Source of the DNA: Candidatus Leptofilum proximum
Lineage (GTDB): Bacteria > Chloroflexota > Anaerolineae > Promineifilales > Promineifilaceae
Assembly (NCBI GenBank): GCA_016710325.1
Contig: JADJXK010000002.1
Location: forward strand, 1,922,001 to 1,986,000
Direction of reading: 5' to 3'
DNA length: 64,000 nucleotides
The position numbers and the translations under genes are program-made. Of this stretch, positions 42,245 to 51,337 are shown piece after piece. The notes under the pieces were generated by a model, which was given only the letters and a program-made list of their open reading frames with translations, was not told the DNA's origin and did no database searches. Every line of letters begins with the position of its first letter. The first letter of the stretch is position 1.

Positions 42245-43726
42245 TCAGGCAAACAGGGCCAAAATCTGGTCCAATCTTTCCACTACGCGGACACGCCCCA
42301 GGGCCACCACGGACTCAAACAGCGGCGGTGACACCTGCTGCCCGGTCACGGCCAGGCGCATTTGCCCCAGGAAGGGACCGGCCTTGCCATTGGTGGTATG
42401 TTTTTCGCCAACGGCCGTTAACCCAGCACTGATTTCTTCTAAAGAAAATGACTCTAGTGCAGCCAGCATGTCACGCGCCTCGCGGAATGCGGTGGCGGCC
42501 GACGCCAGCGGCAGCTGCTTGTGGGTGAGGGCTTCGGCGCTTTCCGGCAGGGGCATGGCCTCGCCCAAAAAGCGCAAAAACTCGATGGCGTCGGTAAAGC
42601 GCTTGAGACGCACGCGCATCGGCGGCATGACCACCAGCAGGGCATCTACATTCACTTCCAGACCGGCTGCTTCGAGGTACGGCCGTACCGCCTTTGCCAG
42701 TTCCAGCGGTTCCATCTCCTGAATGTACTGGCCGTTGAGCCAATCCAGCTTGCTGTAGGGCAGCTTGGTGGGCGCGGGACTCACGTTAGCCAGGTCAAAG
42801 CGGGCAATCGCTTCAGCCATCGTAAACTTTTCCACGTCGTCGCCAAACGTCCAGCCAATATTGGCCAGGAAGTTCAGCACCGCTTCGGGCAGGTAACCAC
42901 CGGCCATAAACTCGTCGGCGCGGACCAAAATTTCATTGCCGTCTTCAGTGAATGCCTGGTGGCGTTTGCTCAGCTTGCCTTTGCCGCTGGGGTTCAAAAT
43001 GACGGGTAGATGCACCAACACGGGCATCTCCCAGCCAAATGCCTTAAACAAATTCACATGGATCGGCGCGGTATTTAGCCACTCCACGCCGCGCGTGATG
43101 TGGGAAACCTGCATGAAGTGATCATCGATGACGTGGGCCAGGTGGTAGGTGGGCAGGCCATTGGACTTGAGCAGCACGTAGTCGGTGAACTGCTGGTTGT
43201 CAAACACCACGTCCCCACGCAGCAAATCCGGCACGACGGTTTGCCCCGTCAGCGGCATCTTAAAACGCACCACGTACTCACGCCCCGACGCTTCCAGCCG
43301 GGCCACTTCGTCGGCGGGCAGGTCGCGGTAGCGCCGGTCATAGCCAGAACGGTCGCCTTTGGCCTCCAGCGCGGCGCGCATTTCGGCCAGCTCTTCCGGC
43401 GTGGCGAAACATTTGTAGGCGTGATCATGCTCGATGAGCCAGTTGGCCCACTCCTGGTACAACGCTTTGCGCTCGGTCTGAATGTACGGCCCAAACGGCC
43501 CGCCCACGTCTGGCCCTTCGTCCCAATCCAGGCCAAACCAGCGCAGGCTGGTCATTAAACTTTCCAGCGCGCCGGGGATGGTGCGCTTGGTGTCTGTGTC
43601 TTCAATGCGCAGCAAAAATTGGCCACCGTGCCGCCGGGCGTACAGCCAGGCAAACAGGGCCGCCCAAACGCCGCCAATGTGTAGATAGCCCGTCGGGCTG
43701 GGAGCAAATCGTGTTCTAACCGTCAT
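42245..43726 (-). CDS. gltX: Glutamyl-tRNA synthetase
   Basis: Class I aminoacyl-tRNA synthetase of 493 residues that charges tRNA-Glu (and in many bacteria tRNA-Gln, later amidated by GatCAB). The HIGH-type motif is in RFAPSPTGYLHIGGVWAALF, the KMSKS-type motif is GKLSKRHQ, and RIEDTDTKR and HVIDDHFMQVSHITRGVEWL are conserved. The C-terminal anticodon-binding region is complete. ATG 43726 has GGAAGG upstream; a TTG at 43729 is less likely. No glutaminyl-tRNA synthetase is seen here; the neighbouring tRNA-Gln makes a non-discriminating enzyme plausible but not shown. Confidence 0.95.
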   Translation of the reverse strand: MTVRTRFAPSPTGYLHIGGVWAALFAWLYARRHGGQFLLRIEDTDTKRTIPGALESLMTSLRWFGLDWDEGPDVGGPFGPYIQTERKALYQEWANWLIEHDHAYKCFATPEELAEMRAALEAKGDRSGYDRRYRDLPADEVARLEASGREYVVRFKMPLTGQTVVPDLLRGDVVFDNQQFTDYVLLKSNGLPTYHLAHVIDDHFMQVSHITRGVEWLNTAPIHVNLFKAFGWEMPVLVHLPVILNPSGKGKLSKRHQAFTEDGNEILVRADEFMAGGYLPEAVLNFLANIGWTFGDDVEKFTMAEAIARFDLANVSPAPTKLPYSKLDWLNGQYIQEMEPLELAKAVRPYLEAAGLEVNVDALLVVMPPMRVRLKRFTDAIEFLRFLGEAMPLPESAEALTHKQLPLASAATAFREARDMLAALESFSLEEISAGLTAVGEKHTTNGKAGPFLGQMRLAVTGQQVSPPLFESVVALGRVRVVERLDQILALFA

Positions 43727-43749
43727 CAAACCTTCCCAAAAGTTTTTTA

Positions 43750-43797
43750 GCCACAGAGATCACAGAGGGTTAAGAGGGGGTTCCTCTTTCTGTGGCT
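43750..43797. repeat. AGCCACAGAGATCACAGAGG hairpin repeat
   Basis: AGCCACAGAGATCACAGAGG at the left and CCTCTTTCTGTGGCT at the right. Same CTCTGTGATCTCTGTGG family as 54424-54460 and 60303-60330. It lies between rodA and gltX, with further copies of the unit near 43920-43945. Confidence 0.8.
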
Positions 43798-43946
43798 TCT
43801 TTGCTTCAATTTCAAAGTGAAGGGGGAGTATACCGGAATCAGTCAGCAGCTTCCAAACTACTTTTCATATGCCACGACAAGGGGTGCAAACCCAAACAGA
43901 ATTAGCTTCAATTCTCTAATACCTCTGTGTACTTTGTGGCAAAAAA

Positions 43947-45059
43947 TTAGCCGAATTCTTGCTTGCGGTGGCGCATGAGGACAGATTGGACGATGCCAAT
44001 GCCGACGAAAAGCGTGGTGAGCGAGCTGCCACCGTAGCTCACGAAGGGCAGCGTCAGACCGGTTACAGGGACCAGCCGCACATTCATGCCGATGTTTACG
44101 GCCGTCAGAAAGAAAATCACCGTGGCAATGCCCACACAAATAAACTTGCCCGCCGGATCGGGCGTAAGCCAGGCAACACGCAGAATGCGCCAAAGAATAA
44201 AACCCATCAGCGACAACACCACCAGCGCGCCAAACACCAACCCCATTTCTTCCACTACCACTGAAAAAATGAAGTCCGTGTGTTGCACGCGCAGGAAACC
44301 CAGCTGGCTCTGCGTGCCGTTGAGATAACCCTTGCCCCACCAGCCACCGGAACCAATACTAATTTGCGCCTGCTCGATGTTAAACACATCATCGGGATCT
44401 GCATCTTCGGGGCTGACAAACGTGGTTATACGTTCCTGCTGATAGTCGGCAAGGAAGGGAAAAACGGCCGCAATCGTCCCGATACCCAGCACCGCCAAAA
44501 TGGCAAAGTGAGACAGCGGCAGCCCTGCCAGCCAGATCATCACAAACCAGACAGAGATGTACAGCACCGACATCCCCAGGTCCGGCTCGACGAAAATAAG
44601 GGCAATGGGCACGCCCACATAAATAAGCGAGGTGATGGTATTGGAAAACCGTTGTATCCGGTTCCGGCGACTGGCTAAAAACTGGCCAAAGGTGATGGGG
44701 AGAAGAATACGGCCGAATTCCGCGGGCTGCACTCGGATACCAATACCAGGAACCTCAATCCAGCGGCGCGTCTCATTGCCAAAGGCACCGGCCACCAGCA
44801 CCAACACCAAAGTCAAAACGAGGGCAGCATAAATATACCAATGCGATGAGGTAAGTACGCGGTAATCCACCGAGGCCACTACCAGCATGACCACAAAGCC
44901 AATAATGGCCCAACGCACCTGATCCGCAGGCAGATCTTCAAACGCAGGCGCACCGGTGACCGCGCTGCGGATAATCAAAATGCCATAGGACGTGAGCAGC
45001 AGCACGGCCGCTACCAGCCAGATATCAAAATAGCGCCACACAGACGTACGATTAACCAT
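43947..45059 (-). CDS. rodA: RodA/FtsW family shape-determining glycosyltransferase
   Basis: SEDS-family peptidoglycan glycosyltransferase of 370 residues with about ten helices. Characteristic segments are RWIEVPGIGIRVQPAEFGRI, then IFVEPDLGMSVLYISVWFVM, QSQLGFLRVQHTDFIFSVVV-EE and the C-terminal LVPVTGLTLPFVSYGGSSL. The IEVPG/QPSE-like and EELG elements point to RodA rather than FtsW, but assignment within SEDS is by context: it lies directly downstream of minCDE. A GC-rich hairpin separates it from minE. Expected to make lateral-wall glycan with a class B PBP. Confidence 0.9.
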   Translation of the reverse strand: MVNRTSVWRYFDIWLVAAVLLLTSYGILIIRSAVTGAPAFEDLPADQVRWAIIGFVVMLVVASVDYRVLTSSHWYIYAALVLTLVLVLVAGAFGNETRRWIEVPGIGIRVQPAEFGRILLPITFGQFLASRRNRIQRFSNTITSLIYVGVPIALIFVEPDLGMSVLYISVWFVMIWLAGLPLSHFAILAVLGIGTIAAVFPFLADYQQERITTFVSPEDADPDDVFNIEQAQISIGSGGWWGKGYLNGTQSQLGFLRVQHTDFIFSVVVEEMGLVFGALVVLSLMGFILWRILRVAWLTPDPAGKFICVGIATVIFFLTAVNIGMNVRLVPVTGLTLPFVSYGGSSLTTLFVGIGIVQSVLMRHRKQEFG

Positions 45060-45082
45060 AACCAGCTATTGTAAAACGCAAA

Positions 45083-45113
45083 CCGCCCGGCGGCGACACC
45101 GGGCGGCTTTTTT
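45083..45113 (+). terminator. GC-rich hairpin between minE and rodA
   Basis: CCGCCCGG (45083-45090) pairs with CCGGGCGG (45099-45106), followed on the plus strand by CTTTTTT. Both neighbours are on the minus strand, where only a weaker TTTGCGTTTT follows, so it may attenuate the min transcript or stop antisense RNA. Confidence 0.6.
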
Positions 45114-45151
45114 ACAGAAACTATTTAGATTTACCGATCACAGTTTACCGA

Positions 45152-45427
45152 TCACTGAATGGCGGCCCGGCGACGGCCGTTTGGCTGCAGCAGCGGAATC
45201 TCCGCCACCAACCGGCTCTCCTGTGCCGTGTTGTCCAGGTTCACCACCACGGTGTCCGGATTAATCTCCAGCCGCTTGGCAATGACTTCGATGATGTCAT
45301 CCTTGATCTGCTCCAGCAGCCCTGGCGATACATCGGCCCGGTCGTGGATAAGCACCATTTGCAGCCGCTGCTTGGCGGTGGCCCCACTTTTTTCTTTTTT
45401 GCCCAGTAGTCGCTCGAACCAATTCAT
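45152..45427 (-). CDS. minE: Cell division topological specificity factor MinE
   Basis: Small protein of 91 residues that binds MinD and drives its oscillation or polar restriction. The N-terminal amphipathic start MNWFERLLGKK and the anti-MinCD helix region (AKQRLQMVLIHDRADVSPGL) are typical, as is the C-terminal domain (VIAKRLEINPDTVVVNLDN). It is 14 bases downstream of minD. AAGGAG is found upstream of ATG 45427. Confidence 0.95.
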   Translation of the reverse strand: MNWFERLLGKKEKSGATAKQRLQMVLIHDRADVSPGLLEQIKDDIIEVIAKRLEINPDTVVVNLDNTAQESRLVAEIPLLQPNGRRRAAIQ

Positions 45428-45441
45428 TGTGTACTCCTTAA

Positions 45442-46245
45442 TTAGCTCTTGCTAAACCAGTTGTTCAAACGATTCAACAGACCCGTTTTGGGGGTCAAAT
45501 CTACAAACGGAACCGTTTGACCTTCTAAGCGTTGGGCCACATTGCGGAAAGCCTGGCTGGCGCTGGAGCCGTTTAACCCGCTCATCGCCACCGGCGTGCC
45601 CCGATTCGACGAGATCAAAATCGACTCGTCTTCTGGAATCACACCAATTAGCTCAACCGCCAGGATGTCCAGCACGTCGTCGATGGAGAGCATGTCGCCG
45701 CGGGCCACCATCTCTGGCTTGAGGCGGTTGATGATAAGCCGCCCCGGCCCTTTTTCTTCCGATTCCAGCAGGCCAATGATGCGGTCAGCGTCGCGTACGG
45801 CCGAAACTTCCGGGTTGGTCACAATCAGCACATGGTCGGCGGGGGCCACGGCGTTGCGGAAACCACGCTCAATGCCCGCGGGCGAGTCGATGATGATATA
45901 GTCCATCTCCTGCCGCAGCTCATCGCACACTAGAATCATGTCTGAGGGACTGACGGCCATTTTGTCACGAGTTTGGGCCGCCGGGATGAGGTACAAATCG
46001 GGCTGGCGCTTGTCTTTGATCATCGCCTGGCGCAGGCGACAGCGGCCTTCAATCACGTCTACCAGGTCGTAGACAATGCGGTTTTCCAGCCCCATCACCA
46101 CATCCAGGTTGCGCAGGCCAATGTCGGCATCGATGGCCACGACCTTCTTGCCCATCATCGCCAGGGCGGTGGCGATATTGGCTGTGACGGTGGTCTTGCC
46201 CACGCCGCCCTTGCCCGATGTTACGGTTACCACTTTTCCACTCAT
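45442..46245 (-). CDS. minD: Septum site-determining ATPase MinD
   Basis: Membrane-associated ParA/MinD ATPase of 267 residues. The deviant Walker A is GKGGVGKTT (residues 11-19), with DADIGLRNLDVVMGLENRIV, then YIIIDSPAGIERGF (Walker B), TNPEVSAVRDADRI and the C-terminal membrane-targeting helix LLNRLNNWFSKS. With MinC it blocks division away from midcell. The repeat at 46261-46327 lies just upstream, between it and minC. Confidence 0.96.
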   Translation of the reverse strand: MSGKVVTVTSGKGGVGKTTVTANIATALAMMGKKVVAIDADIGLRNLDVVMGLENRIVYDLVDVIEGRCRLRQAMIKDKRQPDLYLIPAAQTRDKMAVSPSDMILVCDELRQEMDYIIIDSPAGIERGFRNAVAPADHVLIVTNPEVSAVRDADRIIGLLESEEKGPGRLIINRLKPEMVARGDMLSIDDVLDILAVELIGVIPEDESILISSNRGTPVAMSGLNGSSASQAFRNVAQRLEGQTVPFVDLTPKTGLLNRLNNWFSKS

Positions 46246-46260
46246 GATGTTATCTCCTAC

Positions 46261-46327
46261 GAGATAGAGATTGGAGATTGAAGGCTGGAGATTGGTCTAA
46301 TCTCTAATCTCCAGTCTCCAATCTCTT
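46261..46327. repeat. GAGATTGGAGATTG palindromic repeat between minC and minD
   Basis: Left arm AGATAGAGATTGGAGATTG, right arm AATCTCTAATCTCCAG and TCTCCAATCTC. It fills nearly the whole minC-minD gap. Same family as the in-frame copy at 18157-18213. Confidence 0.88.
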
Positions 46328-46329
46328 TA

Positions 46330-47052
46330 TTATTTTTGCCACATTTCGGCCACAATCTGGCCGTTGCGAATGGCTACCTGTTCGGGAATAGTTCGTCCCC
46401 TCCTTTCGTCGGGGGAAATGGCAATTTGATCGGCGATGCGCAGCTGGGTTGGGTTAAGTTCCAGGGCACAAATAACGGCCGTTTCATCCCCCAACGCCCC
46501 GGCATGCACCAAGCCGCGCAGCCGCCCCCACACTATCACGTCGCCGCTGGCCACAATCTCGGCCCCAGGGTTCACATCACCAATGATCACCACGTGACCT
46601 TCGTGGTAGATGGAGCGGCCCGAACGCAGCGTTTCCTTGAGGATGAGGCCACCTTGTGGTGGATGTGGGGTAGCGGCCGCTGCCGTGGCCGTTTCCGGTT
46701 CCGGCATCTGCAATAATAAGTTGCCGTTTAAATCCGTCTGGCTACCGGAAAGGCGCGTGGCCAACGACAGCTCCCGGGCGGCTTCCCGGGCGCTCGGATC
46801 TTCGGCCAAAATGGCCCACAGTTCCAGCTGGTTTTGTTCGAAGAGAGTTTGCAGCTGGCGCAAATGATCTTTGTCCAGCTTACGATAACCCACTTGCAGC
46901 GCCACCTGGCTGCCGTGTAAAAACGCCTGCTTGTGTGCCAGCTCAGCATCAAGTAAGGCAACCAAATCAGCAAAAGAACCACGATCCGGCACCGAAATGA
47001 GGAGCCCTTCACGAATGCCTTTAATGCCAATTTGAGATGCTACCTGGTCCAT
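46330..47052 (-). CDS. minC: Septum site-determining protein MinC
   Basis: FtsZ-ring inhibitor of 240 residues. N-terminal domain about 1-110 (IGIKGIREGLLISVPDRGSF, ELAHKQAFLHGSQVALQVGY). The C-terminal beta-helix domain spans about 130-225 and has TLRSGRSIYHEGHVVIIGDV, NPGAEIVASGDVIVWGRLRG and HAGALGDETAVICALELNPT, which bind MinD. It heads the minCDE-rodA group. Identification is secure from the beta-helix motif. Confidence 0.93.
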   Translation of the reverse strand: MDQVASQIGIKGIREGLLISVPDRGSFADLVALLDAELAHKQAFLHGSQVALQVGYRKLDKDHLRQLQTLFEQNQLELWAILAEDPSAREAARELSLATRLSGSQTDLNGNLLLQMPEPETATAAAATPHPPQGGLILKETLRSGRSIYHEGHVVIIGDVNPGAEIVASGDVIVWGRLRGLVHAGALGDETAVICALELNPTQLRIADQIAISPDERRGRTIPEQVAIRNGQIVAEMWQK

Positions 47053-47247
47053 GAATTGCCTTTACAGGTGTTTCCGGGTGCAAATGCGCCAGTAGGGGCA
47101 GATGCGGGATAATACAACAATACGCCTGTTGCAATAATACAACAATACCAGGCGAATTGCAAGCCCCAAAATTACATCTATATGCGAAGAAAGGCCGGTG
47201 CACGGAAATGTATAGGGTATAACTTGGGGAAACGGCCGTTCTTTTAG

Positions 47248-47296
47248 GAAACGTGAAACGTGAAACGTGAGCAGGTTCATCACGTTTCACGTTTCA
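47248..47296. repeat. GAAACGTGAAACGTGA inverted repeat at the 3' end of gmd
   Basis: GAAACGTGAAACGTGA (from 47248) pairs with TCACGTTTCACGTTTC (to 47296). The TGA stop of gmd (47294-47296) lies in the repeat. Same family as 24525-24576. Confidence 0.88.
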
Positions 47297-48298
47297 TTGA
47301 AACAATGCCAGGTCCGCCTCCACCATCAGCTGCATCAGTTCGGCAAACGAGGTGTGCGGCCGCCAGCCCAGCTCTTTTTCCGCCAGTGAATAATCCCCCT
47401 GCAGCACGGTGATTTCCGTCGGGCGCAGCAGCGCTTCGTCGCTCATCACGTGGTCTTGCCAGTCCAGCCCGGCGTGGGCAAAGGCAAGGCGGCAGGCATC
47501 GGCCACAGAATACGAGCTGTTGGTGCCGATGACATAATCCTTCGGCGTGTCGTTTTGCAGCATCAGCCACATCGCCTCAACGTACTCTTTGGCGTAGCCC
47601 CAGTCGCGGCGGGCGTCCAGGTAACCCAGCTTCAACTTGCCGTCTGGAGTGACCAACGGCCGTCCCAACTCATCCAGCGGCGGGTGGGTCACCTTGTTTT
47701 TGATGCAGGCGACAGCGGCCGTAATTTTGCGCGTCACAAAGTGCAGACTGCGGCGCGGACTTTCATGGTTAAACAAGATGCCGCCGCAGGCAAACAGGCC
47801 GTAGCTTTCGCGGTAGCAGCGGGTCATCATGTGGGCGTACGCCTTGGCAATGCCGTACGGATTGTTGGCGTCGATGGGCGTTGCTTCCGTGGCAGCAGTC
47901 GAGTGCACATTGCCGTAAATTTCCCGGCTGGTGGCCTGGTAAACGCGGGCCTGCGGGGCAAAATGGCGCACCGCTTCCATCACTCGCACTACACCCAGCG
48001 CCGTCACTTCGCCCGTGTAGAGGGGATGGCTCCAGCTGTCGGCCGGTACCGACTGGGCGGCAATGTTGTATACTTCGTCCGGCTGGTATTCACGCAACAG
48101 CCGGGCGATGCTTTCACTGTCGATCAAATCGGCCGCTTCGATGATAATCTTGCCGATGAGGTGCTGGATGTTGGGCTTGTCGTAGGTGGTGTTGCGGCGG
48201 ATGGTGCCCACCACGCGGTACCCTTTTTCCAGCAGCAGGTCGGCCAGGTACGAGCCATCCTGCGAGGTGACACCAATAATGAGGGCGGTTTTGCTCAT
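47294..48298 (-). CDS. gmd: GDP-mannose 4,6-dehydratase
   Basis: Extended short-chain dehydrogenase of 334 residues that makes GDP-4-keto-6-deoxymannose for fucose/rhamnose-type sugars. NAD(P)-binding GVTSQDGSYLADLLLEKGY, DEVYNIAAQS, QATSREIYGNV and catalytic Y-x3-K in NNPYGIAKAYAHM match Gmd. HESPRRSLHFVTRKI and YLDARRDWGYAKEYVEAMWL are further Gmd markers. AAGGAG lies upstream of ATG 48298. No second nucleotide-sugar gene is adjacent, so the end product is unknown. Confidence 0.92.
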   Translation of the reverse strand: MSKTALIIGVTSQDGSYLADLLLEKGYRVVGTIRRNTTYDKPNIQHLIGKIIIEAADLIDSESIARLLREYQPDEVYNIAAQSVPADSWSHPLYTGEVTALGVVRVMEAVRHFAPQARVYQATSREIYGNVHSTAATEATPIDANNPYGIAKAYAHMMTRCYRESYGLFACGGILFNHESPRRSLHFVTRKITAAVACIKNKVTHPPLDELGRPLVTPDGKLKLGYLDARRDWGYAKEYVEAMWLMLQNDTPKDYVIGTNSSYSVADACRLAFAHAGLDWQDHVMSDEALLRPTEITVLQGDYSLAEKELGWRPHTSFAELMQLMVEADLALFQ

Positions 48299-48337
48299 CT
48301 TGTTCTCCTTGAATTGAAACCTTATTTGTTAGCGTGT

Positions 48338-48366
48338 GGATTCCCGCCTTCGCGGGAAGGACAAGT
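48338..48366. repeat. GGATTCCCGCCTTCGCGGGAA palindrome
   Basis: A short GC-rich palindrome (TTCCCGCC / GGCGGGAA type) of a kind scattered in many bacterial genomes. It lies 40 bases upstream of gmd on the minus strand and about 110 bases before the serine hydrolase. Confidence 0.65.
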
Positions 48367-48478
48367 TCGGGTACCCGGTTTAAGATTGGGCTTGATGGTA
48401 GCAGAGTTGGCGGCTTTAATTATACGGCCGTCCCACGCCACCTAAACTTTTACCAACCCCTATCCATTTTAAAACGTT

Positions 48479-49528
48479 ATGTTAAATGATGAAGTCATTA
48501 CAACCATCCAGCAGACAATCCCCGGCTTGATGGAAACGGCCGTAATCCCCGGCGTCTCCCTGGCCATCGTCCACGCTAACCATATCTGGCAGGCGCAGTG
48601 GGGTGTCATGAACACCGTCACCAACCAGCCCGTTACCAGCCAAACCATCTTCCAGGCCGCATCGTTAAGCAAGCCGGTGTTTGCCTCCGCCGTTTTGCAG
48701 TTGGTGCTCAACGGGCAGCTCAATTTGGACACCCCGCTGATCACCTACCTGCCCGCCACCGAGCAAGAGGCGGATCCATTGTTTGGCCACATCGTTAACG
48801 AGCCTAACCTGCACAAAATCACCGCCCGGCACGTGCTTTGCCACACGCCGGGTTTTCCCAACTGGGCCAAAGACGGCGAGAAGCTCAAAACTTCCTTCAC
48901 GCCAGGCACGCAGTTTTCTTATTCTGGTGAAGGGTACCATTACTTGCAGCGCGTGTTGGAAAAGGTTGTCGCCCAAGATGCGCATGCCTGGATTCGCGCC
49001 GCGCTGCTCACGCCGCTCAACATGGCCCAAGCCAGCTTCACCGCCAGCCAGGCGGATGCGGCGCACATAGCCGCCGGTCACGACAAGGCAGGCAGTCCGG
49101 TTGACTTCAGAGAAATGGCCCAGATGGGCGCCGCACACAGCCTGCACTGCACGGCCGTTGACTATGCCCGGTTTCTCCAGACCATGTTACGGCCGTCTCC
49201 CGTCTCAACGCTCATGCTCACCGCACAAGTTCAGGTCAATGATTCCGTCTCCTACCAGGACAACTGGCCAAACCTGGACGCCCCACCAGACCCGCAGGTA
49301 GGCTGGGGGCTGGGATGGGGTTTGCAGGAGGGTGAAAACGGCCGCTTCTTCTGGCAGTGGGGCGACAACGGTGCGTTTAAAGCGTTTGCCGCGGGGCAGG
49401 TGGAATCGGGAACGGCCGTGGCCATCTTCAGCAACAGCCAAAATGGAACTAAACTGTGGCGCCCCATCCTGGAAACCACCTTCGGCACCCAAACGTGGCC
49501 CTCTCTCGACTGGCTTGAACGTACCTAA
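48479..49528 (+). CDS. Serine hydrolase, class C beta-lactamase-like
   Basis: Soluble serine hydrolase of 349 residues with no signal peptide. Ser62-x-x-Lys65 is in AASLSKPVFASAV, ARHVLCHTPGFPNW is the usual second region, and Y148-S-G150 in FSYSGEGYHYLQRVLE replaces Y-S-N as in EstB-type esterases. The C-terminal HTG/KTG equivalent is FFWQWGDNGAFKAFAAG. It is more likely an esterase or D-amino-acid peptidase than a true beta-lactamase. Confidence 0.87.
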   Translation: MLNDEVITTIQQTIPGLMETAVIPGVSLAIVHANHIWQAQWGVMNTVTNQPVTSQTIFQAASLSKPVFASAVLQLVLNGQLNLDTPLITYLPATEQEADPLFGHIVNEPNLHKITARHVLCHTPGFPNWAKDGEKLKTSFTPGTQFSYSGEGYHYLQRVLEKVVAQDAHAWIRAALLTPLNMAQASFTASQADAAHIAAGHDKAGSPVDFREMAQMGAAHSLHCTAVDYARFLQTMLRPSPVSTLMLTAQVQVNDSVSYQDNWPNLDAPPDPQVGWGLGWGLQEGENGRFFWQWGDNGAFKAFAAGQVESGTAVAIFSNSQNGTKLWRPILETTFGTQTWPSLDWLERT

Positions 49529-49621
49529 TAGAAAACGCCTCAAAAAGTTGATTTCACCGCTTAATATCGTTAAACTTTCTGAAAATCAGAAATGACTGAA
49601 ATACTGAAAGGGGCAGGTGCA

Positions 49622-49912
49622 ATGGACAAAACAATTCAGGTAAGGCAACGCGGCACATTAACCCTACCAGCCGATTTGCGCGAAAAATATGGCATTCGCA
49701 GCGGCGATACATTTCGTCTGGTCGATTTAGACGGCGTCTTTGTTTTGACACCAATGGTGCCCATGGTACCTGAACTCGCCCGAGAAATTGAGCAAATGCG
49801 CCTGGACGCTGGGTTAACAACCCAGGAGCTAATCGCCAGCTTGCGCGAACAGCGTAAAGCTTACTACACTGAAAAATATAACGCCGAACCAAATGAGCCA
49901 GACCAGGCCTAA
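49622..49912 (+). CDS. AbrB/MazE-type antitoxin
   Basis: Swapped-hairpin AbrB-fold DNA-binding protein of 96 residues: IQVRQRGTLTLPADLREKYG and IRSGDTFRLVDLDGVFVLTP. The C-terminal tail (REIEQMRLDAGLTTQELIAS) should bind the toxin. It overlaps the PIN gene by 20 bases, the standard arrangement of a VapBC-like type II system, and should autoregulate the pair. ATG 49622 has GGGG and AGGTG upstream. Confidence 0.87.
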   Translation: MDKTIQVRQRGTLTLPADLREKYGIRSGDTFRLVDLDGVFVLTPMVPMVPELAREIEQMRLDAGLTTQELIASLREQRKAYYTEKYNAEPNEPDQA

Positions 49913-50348
49913 AAAAGTCCCGCGTGTTTTTGTGGATTCCGACGTTTTATTTGCCGGTTCTGCCAGCCCTAGTGAGCACAGCGCCAGCCAGGTCATTTTG
50001 CGCATGGCGGAAATTACCCTCATTGAGGCGCTCATTTCCGAGCAGGTTTTTACCGAAGTTGAGAGAAATCTGACAGCGAAATTGCCTCAAGCGCTGCCCA
50101 ATTTTCGCCATCTGGTAAGCCGCTGCCTGCAAATCGTACCTGATCCAACAAGCACGTTAATCCAAGCACACCGCGGAAAGGCCGATGTCAAGGATTTACC
50201 TATTTTGGTAGCCGCCGCCCGCGAAAAATGCCAGTGGCTTGTAACCTTCAACATTGTCCATTTTCAACCTGGCTTAACTGAAGTTACGGTCTTGCAGCCG
50301 GGAAACTTCATCTTCATGGTTCGAGATTTATTGATGCAGCTAACCTAA
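49893..50348 (+). CDS. PIN-domain toxin (VapC-like)
   Basis: PIN-fold ribonuclease of 151 residues. Acidic residues expected at the metal site are Asp15 and Asp17 in VFVDSDVLFAG, Glu in ISEQVFTEVERN, Asp in KADVKDLPILVAAA and a late segment WLVTFNIVHF. In this subfamily the last Asp is often Asn, as here. Likely cleaves tRNA or mRNA when the antitoxin is degraded. It follows and overlaps the AbrB gene. Confidence 0.87.
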   Translation: MSQTRPKKVPRVFVDSDVLFAGSASPSEHSASQVILRMAEITLIEALISEQVFTEVERNLTAKLPQALPNFRHLVSRCLQIVPDPTSTLIQAHRGKADVKDLPILVAAAREKCQWLVTFNIVHFQPGLTEVTVLQPGNFIFMVRDLLMQLT

Positions 50349-50377
50349 TTTTCCGCACTGAACAGGAGCACATTCCA

Positions 50378-51337
50378 ATGATTGTTGTTGCCAGCAGCAA
50401 CGGCCGTATCGGCATCAACGCGGCCACCGAAATTTTACGCCAGGGCGGCACGGCCGTAGACGCCGTCGAAGCCGGTATTCGCCTGGTAGAAGCCAATCCC
50501 GAAGACCACAGCGTGGGGTACAACGGCTATCCCAACATTTTGGGTGAAGTTGAACTGGACGCGAGCATGATGAACGGCCGTACCCTGGAAAGCGGCGCCG
50601 TTGGCGCGCTCAAAGGGTACGTACACGCCATCACCCTGGCGCGGCAAGTGATGGAACGCCTGCCCCACGTGCTGCTCGTCGGCGATGGCGCCAGCCGCTT
50701 TGCCGCCGAGATGGGCCATGTACCCCAGCCGGAAATGCTGCAGCCAGAAACGCGCACCGTCTGGGCCAACTGCCTGCGCGCCAACATGAGCGACAGCGAC
50801 ATTGAAGCCATTGGCGAACGCACCGATTTGGCCCGCTGGGTAGAGCTGGCCACCGACCCGGAACGGACCAAAGGCACCGTCAACTTCATCGCCCAGGACA
50901 AAAACGGCAACATTTGCACCGGCGTCAGTACCAGCGGCTGGGCGTGGAAATATCCGGGGCGGCTGGGCGATTCACCCATCATCGGCGCGGGCAATTACGC
51001 CGACAACCGCTACGGCGCCGCCGCCTGCACCGGCATGGGCGAGATGGCCATCCGGGCCAGCACGGCCCACAGCCTGGTGTTTTACCTGAAGATGGGCCTG
51101 AGCCTGGCCGAAGCCAGCGAGCGAGCCATGGCCGATTTGCGCGATTTGGGCGGCCGTTATATCAGCGTCATGAATCTGGTGGCCATTGACAAAGAGGGGA
51201 ATCATGCGGGGTACAGCTCGGCAGAGGACCGGTCCTACATCTACCAAACCCCCGACATGCCAGAGTGCGAAGAACTGCCCCGCACCGTGGTTTCAATTCC
51301 ACCGCGCTGGGGCAAAACAGGACTACAACGAATTTGA
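50378..51337 (+). CDS. Isoaspartyl peptidase / L-asparaginase family (Ntn hydrolase)
   Basis: Self-processing N-terminal-nucleophile hydrolase of 319 residues, near glycosylasparaginase. The Thr nucleophile should be in KGTVNFIAQDKNGN, followed by TGVSTSGWAWKYPGRLGDSP, IIGAGNYADNRYGAAACTGM-GE. The usual D-T-V-G is K-G-T-V-N, so substrate choice may differ. AGGAG is found upstream of ATG 50378. Its TGA is in the inverted repeat at 51326-51390. Acts on N-acylated or beta-linked Asn/Asp. Confidence 0.87.
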   Translation: MIVVASSNGRIGINAATEILRQGGTAVDAVEAGIRLVEANPEDHSVGYNGYPNILGEVELDASMMNGRTLESGAVGALKGYVHAITLARQVMERLPHVLLVGDGASRFAAEMGHVPQPEMLQPETRTVWANCLRANMSDSDIEAIGERTDLARWVELATDPERTKGTVNFIAQDKNGNICTGVSTSGWAWKYPGRLGDSPIIGAGNYADNRYGAAACTGMGEMAIRASTAHSLVFYLKMGLSLAEASERAMADLRDLGGRYISVMNLVAIDKEGNHAGYSSAEDRSYIYQTPDMPECEELPRTVVSIPPRWGKTGLQRI

